A DNA stretch of 37,310 nucleotides, from contig JAHJTW010000049.1 of assembly GCA_018829565.1 (NCBI GenBank), positions 1 through 37,310 on the forward strand. Reading direction: 5' to 3'. A program made the position numbers and the translations under genes. Every line of letters starts with the position of its first letter. Within the stretch, counting starts at the first letter, position 1. Below the pieces are notes generated by a model that was given only the letters and a program-made list of their open reading frames with translations, was not told the DNA's origin and did not search any database. Below are positions 32,240-37,310 of this stretch, in pieces. Source of the DNA: a bacterium. Lineage in GTDB: Bacteria; Krumholzibacteriota; Krumholzibacteriia; LZORAL124-64-63.

Positions 32240-33115
32240 TCAGGACCGATCGCCAAGGCTCGAGGGTATTCCCTCCCGGAACGAGGGATGCTTCAGAACC
32301 ACTCCGAGTTCATTCCGCAGCCTGCCGTTGTCGATCCTGCGGTTCTCCCTCAGGAACGAGAGCATGCCGGGCGACATGATCCCTTCGGCCTCCGCGGAGG
32401 TGATGCGGGGCGGACGCGGCTGGCCGGTCAAGTCGGCGATCAGGTCGTAGAACTCGCCCATCCTGGATGGGTGACCGTCGCTGACGTTGTACGCCTGGCC
32501 GTCCACGCCCCGCGCCATGGCGGCGATGCAGGCCGTCACCAGATCGTCCACGTGGATGCGGTTGCTGAACGGGGCGTCCTCGTCGCGCAGGACGGCATTC
32601 CCTCCCCGGACGTACTCCACCGGGACGCGACCAGGGCCGTAGATGCCGGCCACCCTGAGGATCGCGACCTCTCCACCGGATTCCCTGCTCCAGTCGAGCA
32701 GCCTGCGTTCCGCATCGGCCCGGCGCCGCGCCCGGTCGGTGGTGGGGTTCAGGGGCCGCGCCTCGTCCACGAGGTCGCCGCCGCAATCCCCGTAGACCCC
32801 CGTCGTGCTCGTGTAGACGATGCGGGGTGCGGGGTTTCGGCGCCCGAGTCGCCCCAGGAAGCGTTGCAGGCGCGGATCGGTCGTTCCGCGGTCGGGAGGA
32901 GGCGCGAGGTAAAAGATCCGTTCATGTTCATCCGGAGGGGGCGGCGATTCCGGTTCGTCCAGATCCAGAACGAGCGGTTTCACGCCCAGATCCAGGAGCC
33001 CACGGACGCCGGCGGCGCCCGACACCACGCCGGTGACGGTCCGGCCCTCCTGCACCAGCCGGTCGGCCAGGCGGCGACCGGTGTAGCCGCAGCCGATGAT
33101 CAGGATGTCGGTCAT
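32240..33115 (-). CDS. NAD(P)-dependent SDR-like epimerase/dehydratase (YeeZ-like)
   Basis: 291-residue atypical/extended short-chain dehydrogenase. The N-terminal nucleotide site is IIGCGYTGRRLADRL (Gly-x-Gly-x-x-Gly), with ERIFYLAPPP and IVYTSTTGVYGD in the positions of the usual catalytic region. ILRVAGIYGPGR, IHVDDLVTACIAAM and YNVSDGHPS are typical of the NAD-dependent epimerase family and of YeeZ. A classic YxxxK catalytic pair is not obvious, as in other YeeZ-like proteins, so enzymatic activity is uncertain. Its ATG overlaps the GNAT stop by ATGA, so both are translated together. Confidence 0.83.
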   Translation of the reverse strand: MTDILIIGCGYTGRRLADRLVQEGRTVTGVVSGAAGVRGLLDLGVKPLVLDLDEPESPPPPDEHERIFYLAPPPDRGTTDPRLQRFLGRLGRRNPAPRIVYTSTTGVYGDCGGDLVDEARPLNPTTDRARRRADAERRLLDWSRESGGEVAILRVAGIYGPGRVPVEYVRGGNAVLRDEDAPFSNRIHVDDLVTACIAAMARGVDGQAYNVSDGHPSRMGEFYDLIADLTGQPRPPRITSAEAEGIMSPGMLSFLRENRRIDNGRLRNELGVVLKHPSFREGIPSSLGDRS

Positions 33116-33663
33116 GGACTGCTCCTGTCGTCCCTGGTCACGCCGCCGCCCCGGCCATTTGCATGGAACCCCGGGTGGAAGTTGACGGTACCAGCGGGAA
33201 TGGGCCCTTCGAAGGCCAGGGCGAAGAACACCTCGGGGGGAACATCTTCATGGGCAAGATCCTGCGTGTTCGCGAATCCGAACTGCCGGTAGTAGAGCGG
33301 GTGGCCGACAAGGCAGCAGCCCCGGGCACCAAGCCCTTTCAAGCGCGACAACCCCTCCTCTATCAGCGCCTTGCCGATCCCCTGCCGCTGGTACTCCGGC
33401 AGCACGGACACCGGCCCGAGGCCGTACCAGCCCGGAGTGCCGTCGGAAATCGTCACGGGCGAGAACGCAATGTGCCCCACCACCCGGTCCCCCACTTCGG
33501 CGACCAGGGAGATCGTGAGCGCCCCGGCGTCCCGGAGCGCGGCGACGACGAAATGCTCCGTTTGATTGCTGATTTCCAGGGTCGCGAAGGCTGCGATGGT
33601 GACGTCGGTGATGGCCTGGGCGTCCCCTCTCGTTTCGCTTCTGATGAGGATCTTGTCCTTCAA
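33112..33663 (-). CDS. GNAT family N-acetyltransferase
   Basis: 183-residue acetyltransferase of the GNAT superfamily. The acetyl-CoA binding segment is LGPVSVLPEYQRQGIGKAL (motif A, Q/R-x-x-G-x-G/A). It is followed by GARGCCLVGHPLYYRQFGF, a pattern typical of the YhbS-like subgroup that acts on small molecules or protein N-termini. The start is a TTG at 33663, chosen because GAGGAGG lies seven bases upstream and translation begins MKDKILIRSE. ORF extensions upstream to 33753 have no ribosome site. It ends in ATGA with the YeeZ-like gene. Confidence 0.87.
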   Translation of the reverse strand: MKDKILIRSETRGDAQAITDVTIAAFATLEISNQTEHFVVAALRDAGALTISLVAEVGDRVVGHIAFSPVTISDGTPGWYGLGPVSVLPEYQRQGIGKALIEEGLSRLKGLGARGCCLVGHPLYYRQFGFANTQDLAHEDVPPEVFFALAFEGPIPAGTVNFHPGFHANGRGGGVTRDDRSSP

Positions 33664-33753
33664 TCCAGAACCTCCTCGGGGGCCCTGACCATGAGTCAGC
33701 GGGCTCCGGCTTTGCGGGGCACGCACGATTTCAGGGAAGCGGCCGGCCTGCAC

Positions 33754-34530
33754 CTACGCAGTGTACCCACCATCGATCACCAGGTCTGCCCCGGTCACGC
33801 AGGCGGCGTCATCCGAGCTCAGAAACAGGATTCCAGCGGCCACTTCCGCGGGCTCGGCGAGCCGGCCGAGCGGGGTGCCCACTGCGATGGCCTTCCAGGC
33901 CCCCGCTTCTCCATGCTCCCGTTTGAGATCCTCGAAGAACGGCATGCCCTCCCACATGGGTGTCTTGACTCCGCCCGGCACCACGGTGTTGACCCGGATT
34001 CGGTCCGCGGCGCATTCGAGGGCGGTCGCCTTGGCGAGCAGACGCAATCCGGCCTTGCTCGAGCAGTAGGCCGCCGCCCCGCCGCTCGCCTTGATGCCCG
34101 AGGCGGAGCCGACAAGCACGATGCTTCCACCTCCGCCCTGGCTCTTCATGACCCGAACGGCATGCTTGATCCCGAGGAAGGCACCGTCCAGGTTGACTGA
34201 ATGGACGTGCCGCCACTCCTCGAGCGACATCTCCCCTACGGGTCTGGCGAAGGAAATCCCGGCGCTGGCCACCAGAACGTCCAACCTGTCCCAGCGACCC
34301 ACCACCTCGGAGATGATCGCCTCCCATTCCTCCTCGCGGCGAACGTCGAGGCGGAAGGAAACAGCGTCTCCGCCCTCCTCGCGAAGCCTGGCGGCGACCA
34401 TCTCGGCCCGGTCGCCGTCCACGTCGGTGACCGCCACTCGGGCCCCCTCGGCAGCGAAGATTTTCGCCGTCGCCTCTCCGATGCCTGATGCGGCTCCGGT
34501 CACGAGAGCCGTTTTCCCCTGCAGCTTCAT
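33754..34530 (-). CDS. SDR family oxidoreductase (3-oxoacyl-reductase-like)
   Basis: 258-residue classical short-chain dehydrogenase. Cofactor motif TGAASGIG (about residues 12-19), the structural VASAGIS replacing NNAG, catalytic Ser in VGSASGIK, and the YCSSK catalytic Tyr/Lys pair are all present. The C-terminus VTGADLVIDGGYTA is typical. An Asp at the end of strand 2 (VTDVDGDRA) favours NAD(H) over NADP(H). The substrate is not predictable. The start is the ATG at 34530 (MKLQGKTALVTG); GGAG lies ten bases upstream. It follows the ABM gene by 62 bp. Confidence 0.92.
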   Translation of the reverse strand: MKLQGKTALVTGAASGIGEATAKIFAAEGARVAVTDVDGDRAEMVAARLREEGGDAVSFRLDVRREEEWEAIISEVVGRWDRLDVLVASAGISFARPVGEMSLEEWRHVHSVNLDGAFLGIKHAVRVMKSQGGGGSIVLVGSASGIKASGGAAAYCSSKAGLRLLAKATALECAADRIRVNTVVPGGVKTPMWEGMPFFEDLKREHGEAGAWKAIAVGTPLGRLAEPAEVAAGILFLSSDDAACVTGADLVIDGGYTA

Positions 34531-34592
34531 CCTGGTCAACTCCGGCCTTTCGTTCGGATGGTGTCGCTGCACCCGCAAGCCAGGTGCGCATG

Positions 34593-34886
34593 TCAGATTT
34601 CGTGCCACACGGAGATCTCAGGTGGTCCCTCAACGAACTCGGGGGCGCGACGGATGAACTCTTGCATGTGCGCCTCCTGCATGTGGGGGCCGAAGTATGT
34701 CTCCTGGTCCGTCCATCGCTCGTACAGGAGGAGCTGTCTTTCGTCGGTATCGTTTCGGAGCATCGAGATCCCGAGGCAGCCCGGCTCGGCGGCCGTGACG
34801 ATGCGGACGAGTGCGGCAATTTCACGGACGGCGAGGTCGGCTTTTTCCGGCTTCATCCTGTACCGGATGAGAACAACGACAGGCAT
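34593..34886 (-). CDS. Antibiotic biosynthesis monooxygenase (ABM) domain protein, YgiN-like
   Basis: 97-residue ferredoxin-like protein of the ABM family, to which quinol monooxygenase YgiN and heme-degrading IsdG-type enzymes belong. Signatures are VVVLIRYRMKPEKADLAVRE at the start, AEPGCLGISMLRN, LLLYERWTDQETYFGPHMQ and the end ISVWHEI. Small cofactor-free oxidation of quinols or reactive aldehydes is the usual guess. GAGGGAG/AAGAG lies just before the ATG. It is likely co-transcribed with the SDR gene 62 bp downstream. Confidence 0.85.
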   Translation of the reverse strand: MPVVVLIRYRMKPEKADLAVREIAALVRIVTAAEPGCLGISMLRNDTDERQLLLYERWTDQETYFGPHMQEAHMQEFIRRAPEFVEGPPEISVWHEI

Positions 34887-34961
34887 TCGCTCTTCTCCCT
34901 CTTCGAAGCGGCTAACCCCTGGCTTCAGCTGCCGGGGCGGTTCCTTCCTGCGGCCGCGAAG

Positions 34962-36224
34962 TCACGAGGCGAACCCGGCGGCCTCTTTTGCGGCTGTGAG
35001 ATCCTCGGGGATCTTCAGGGCATTTCCGGCGCGTACCAACGCGAGCCGGGCGTGCCGCAGCGCGTTATCGTGCATCGCGGCATCCTCGGACGCGGCAAGC
35101 GATTCGAAGGCCTTGAGCAGTCGCACGACCACTTCGACGGTGCCCGCCCCGTCGCGGGCGATCCCGGTAAATGCGTCGTCGAACATATCTGCCACGGACA
35201 ATTCGGGCACAGCGACGCGGTCGCACCGGACCTCGGGAACGTCAGCCGCCTTGCCACACTCGTCCCACATCACGAAGAGGCGGACAAGCGTGCCCGTGAC
35301 ATCGATGGCGGTCCCAGGATCGTTGACCGCAGGCGAAAGCGCACGGCTGGCTATCTCCGACAGGACCAGCAGTCCGAACCTCGGATCCTGATCAAAGACC
35401 CGCGAGCCGCCTATCATGAACGCGTCCGCGATCGTTTCGGCATCCTCATCGGACACACGGCCTGACAGCTCCCGGAAGACCCACGCGACAGGGCGATTCG
35501 GCGCGCAGAAGGTTCCAGGCAACGCCGCCACGACGATTTTCAGTTGCGACTTTTCCGCACGCGCCTGCAATGCGGCGGTGTCGACACGCTGCACGTAGCC
35601 GATGGCATCGCCGAAGACCGCCCGGGCTCCCCCCGGGGGACTGTACGCCGGAACACCCCCAAGGCGTGGGGCCGATTGCCGCCCCAGGATCGCCTCCGCG
35701 GCTGCCGATTCCACCGTGTCGATCGTATGTTCCAGCCGGCCGAGCCGGGCGATGTTGTCGACCCACTTGATGAAAGTGATGATGATGACCGCCAGCACGA
35801 CTATCGTCAGGGAGAACAGGGCGAACTGACTCGCCCTGCCGCCATAAATCCCGTTCATCAGCGCAACGAGGGCAATCGCGCTGTAGATGAACGCACCGAT
35901 GAACACCGAGAGCGCATTCTGCGAAACGTTGTCGCCGATGATCAGCGGCAAAGAGCGGGGCGTCGCGGACCTGCTTGCCGACGCGAAGGCGGCCACCATC
36001 GAGGCCACGGCGAACGTGGCCATCATCAGCATGCTCGATGCCATGATCTTGAGCAAGGTCTCCGTCGAGTCCCTCGTGATCTCCGGCAGGACGCGGTTGA
36101 GGCCGGTCGTGTCCATGAGTTTGGCCAGGAATACGGCGCCGATGGATAACCCGCATACGATGAGCGGCCTGATCCACAACCGCTCACGGAGACGCTTGAC
36201 GATGAAGCTCAGTTGATCCCACAT
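34962..36224 (-). CDS. DUF2254 family membrane protein
   Basis: 420-residue inner-membrane protein with about four N-terminal hydrophobic segments (residues 20-150) and a large soluble C-terminal domain. Family signatures are LLKIMASSMLMMATFAVASM, NALSVFIGAFIYSAIAL, IGYVQRVDTAAL and the segment FGLLVLSEIASRALSPAVNDPGTA. DUF2254 is widespread but functionally unproven. Adjacency to an MscS gene hints at a membrane-stress or ion-related role. GGAG lies six bases before the ATG. A TATAAT (36274-36269, minus) is 45 bp upstream. Confidence 0.85.
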   Translation of the reverse strand: MWDQLSFIVKRLRERLWIRPLIVCGLSIGAVFLAKLMDTTGLNRVLPEITRDSTETLLKIMASSMLMMATFAVASMVAAFASASRSATPRSLPLIIGDNVSQNALSVFIGAFIYSAIALVALMNGIYGGRASQFALFSLTIVVLAVIIITFIKWVDNIARLGRLEHTIDTVESAAAEAILGRQSAPRLGGVPAYSPPGGARAVFGDAIGYVQRVDTAALQARAEKSQLKIVVAALPGTFCAPNRPVAWVFRELSGRVSDEDAETIADAFMIGGSRVFDQDPRFGLLVLSEIASRALSPAVNDPGTAIDVTGTLVRLFVMWDECGKAADVPEVRCDRVAVPELSVADMFDDAFTGIARDGAGTVEVVVRLLKAFESLAASEDAAMHDNALRHARLALVRAGNALKIPEDLTAAKEAAGFAS

Positions 36225-36268
36225 CCTCGACTCCCCATGCGCATTCGCCGCCCATCGCTGAAGCGGAC

Positions 36269-36274
36269 ATTATA
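36269..36274 (-). promoter_or_regulatory. Consensus -10 element upstream of the DUF2254 gene
   Basis: TATAAT on the minus strand, 45 bp before the start at 36224. A -35 at the right distance is weak (GTGTGG), so the promoter may depend on an activator. Confidence 0.4.
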
Positions 36275-36322
36275 GATACAAACTTGGCTTCCACACATTT
36301 TTCGATCGATTCCCACTCGTCT

Positions 36323-37310
36323 TCATTGGGTTTCCTCGGACGACGATGAAGTCAAGAGATTCTCCCCCGGAGTCCAGGATCTGCGCGCCTGTTCCTTGAT
36401 CTCCCCGGCTTCGCTCTGCAGGCCGGCCTCCGACTCGGTCGCGACCGTTTCGGGCTCGGCGGCCGGCTTCCGCGGGGCGGGGCCGACCTGCTCCCCGGTC
36501 CCGCCGCTTTCCATCATGCGCACGGGCACCCCGGTAGGGAAGGTGACCTCGCGGGCCTCGTCCGGCAGCGAGATGTCAGCATCCTGGAAGGCCCGTTTGA
36601 CGAGCCGGATGACGGAGGATTTCACCTTCAGCAAGCTGTGTTGACCACCATCGAGCCAGAAGTAGACCCGCAGGTTCACCGTGGACGGGCCAAGGCTCTC
36701 CACGAGCACCAGTGGTTCGGGTTCACCCAGGACGGCCGGATGTTCAGCGAGCACCTTCAAGGCGACTTCCTGGGCAAAAGGGATGGAGTCGTCGTAGCCG
36801 ATACCCACGATGAAATCATCGCGGCGATTGGGATTGCTCGTGAAATTGCGGATCGTGCTCTTGAAGACCGTCGAATTGGGGACTTGCACTTGATTGCCGT
36901 CGAGTGTCATCAGAACGGTCGTGCGAGAGGTCAGCCGCTGAACGTAACCCGTGATGTCCGCGATTTCTACCAGGTCTCCCTCACGAAACGGTTGTTGCAA
37001 GCTCAGAAAGAGGCTGGCCAGAAAATTTTCGGTGATGTCGCGGAATGCGATTCCCAGCACCAGACCAATCAGGCCTGTGCCGCCCACCACCGTAAGCGCG
37101 AGTTGCGTGAGCCCGGCGATACGAAGCACGAGGTAGAGACCGGCAAACATGACCAGCAATCCGCCGGCCCGGGCCAGTACCTCGCGCAATAAGCGGCTGA
37201 GGGATCGATCCAGAAGCCCGCGACGCAGCAGGTACACCGTAAACCGGGCGAAGAGCCACGAAAGAGCGATGACGAACACCGCCACCACGATCAGGGGTAG
37301 CAGGCGAACG
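36323..37310 (-). CDS. Mechanosensitive ion channel, MscS family (5' end beyond the window)
   Basis: Membrane channel that opens under membrane tension to release solutes after osmotic downshift. The frame is open at the right edge, so the true start lies outside; about 329 residues are visible. The pore-lining helix and MscS domain are clear: GGTGLIGLVLGIAFRDITEN, then FREGDLVEI, the hallmark NQVQVPNSTVFKSTIRNF and, in the C-terminal domain, VYFWLDGGQHSLLKVKSSVI. The last ~75 residues are a low-complexity acidic tail (Glu/Ala/Pro-rich, ending SSSSEETQ) not needed for channel function. It is 98 bp upstream of the DUF2254 gene on the same strand. Confidence 0.92.
   Translation of the reverse strand, partial: VRLLPLIVVAVFVIALSWLFARFTVYLLRRGLLDRSLSRLLREVLARAGGLLVMFAGLYLVLRIAGLTQLALTVVGGTGLIGLVLGIAFRDITENFLASLFLSLQQPFREGDLVEIADITGYVQRLTSRTTVLMTLDGNQVQVPNSTVFKSTIRNFTSNPNRRDDFIVGIGYDDSIPFAQEVALKVLAEHPAVLGEPEPLVLVESLGPSTVNLRVYFWLDGGQHSLLKVKSSVIRLVKRAFQDADISLPDEAREVTFPTGVPVRMMESGGTGEQVGPAPRKPAAEPETVATESEAGLQSEAGEIKEQARRSWTPGENLLTSSSSEETQ

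Noticed and set aside
1-37310. tRNA, rRNA, CRISPR arrays, insertion sequences, integrases, toxin-antitoxin or phage genes
   Set aside because: Looked for cloverleaf-type T-arm motifs, regularly spaced repeats, DDE/recombinase proteins and small paired genes by eye; none found.

Overview
The window is about 37 kb of GC-rich chromosome from a Gram-negative bacterium. Evidence for an outer membrane includes a type IV pilus/type II secretion ATPase, an AsmA-like protein, lipoproteins, MurJ and many signal-peptide proteins. One secreted protein (25004-26737) ends in a PNPFNPTT-type C-terminal domain. That domain, together with VPS10/BNR proteins, 6-bladed propellers, DUF1028 and short Rho-like genes, suggests an FCB-superphylum-adjacent lineage such as Krumholzibacteriota or Candidatus Eisenbacteria. 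This placement is an inference from gene style; no rRNA is present. I saw no tRNA, rRNA, CRISPR array, transposase, integrase or phage gene.

Layout. 1-1262 (-) is the 5' part of a PilB/GspE ATPase cut by the window edge. Divergent from it is an AsmA-like protein (1436-3931, +). A 290-bp gap follows that holds a striking nested inverted repeat (4103-4230). It overlaps the last codons of a convergent VPS10/BNR-repeat secreted protein (4222-7008, -). A divergent UspA protein (7180-7650, +) converges on a DUF1028 protein (7654-8661, -). A tight plus-strand cluster runs 8813-12283: Cys-rich lipoprotein, Uup-type ABC-F ATPase, YaaA-like peroxide protein and a second UspA. Further plus-strand genes are a multidomain metzincin lipoprotein (12428-14764), a 6-bladed beta-propeller protein (14847-16076), an OPT oligopeptide transporter (16287-18320), a B12-binding radical SAM enzyme (18469-19941), dodecin (20008-20217) and a short Rho factor (20305-21402). 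The Rho gene overlaps tail-to-tail with a small exported protein (21395-21925, -). Then come glutaminase (22018-22935, +), MurJ (23216-24793, +), an AT-rich island, and the C-terminally tagged secreted protein closed by a strong intrinsic terminator (26789-26826).

From 26847 to the right edge all twelve genes are on the minus strand, with three 4-bp ATGA stop/start overlaps. In transcription order they are: MscS channel (5' end missing), DUF2254 membrane protein, ABM monooxygenase, SDR dehydrogenase, GNAT acetyltransferase coupled to a YeeZ-like SDR, DUF1579-like protein, DUF4386 membrane protein coupled to a second 6-bladed propeller, a small membrane protein, and an in-frame fusion of a TrmO/TsaA tRNA-methyltransferase domain to a cysteine-synthase domain, coupled to an unrecognised membrane-anchored protein.

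Most of the window is ordinary housekeeping, envelope and stress material. The items most worth a second look are the TrmO-cysteine synthase fusion and its coupled partner, the 4103-4230 inverted repeat that duplicates the 3' end of the VPS10 gene, the PEGA-like/FnIII/metzincin lipoprotein, the short Rho with altered motifs, and the AT-rich island before the tagged secreted protein.
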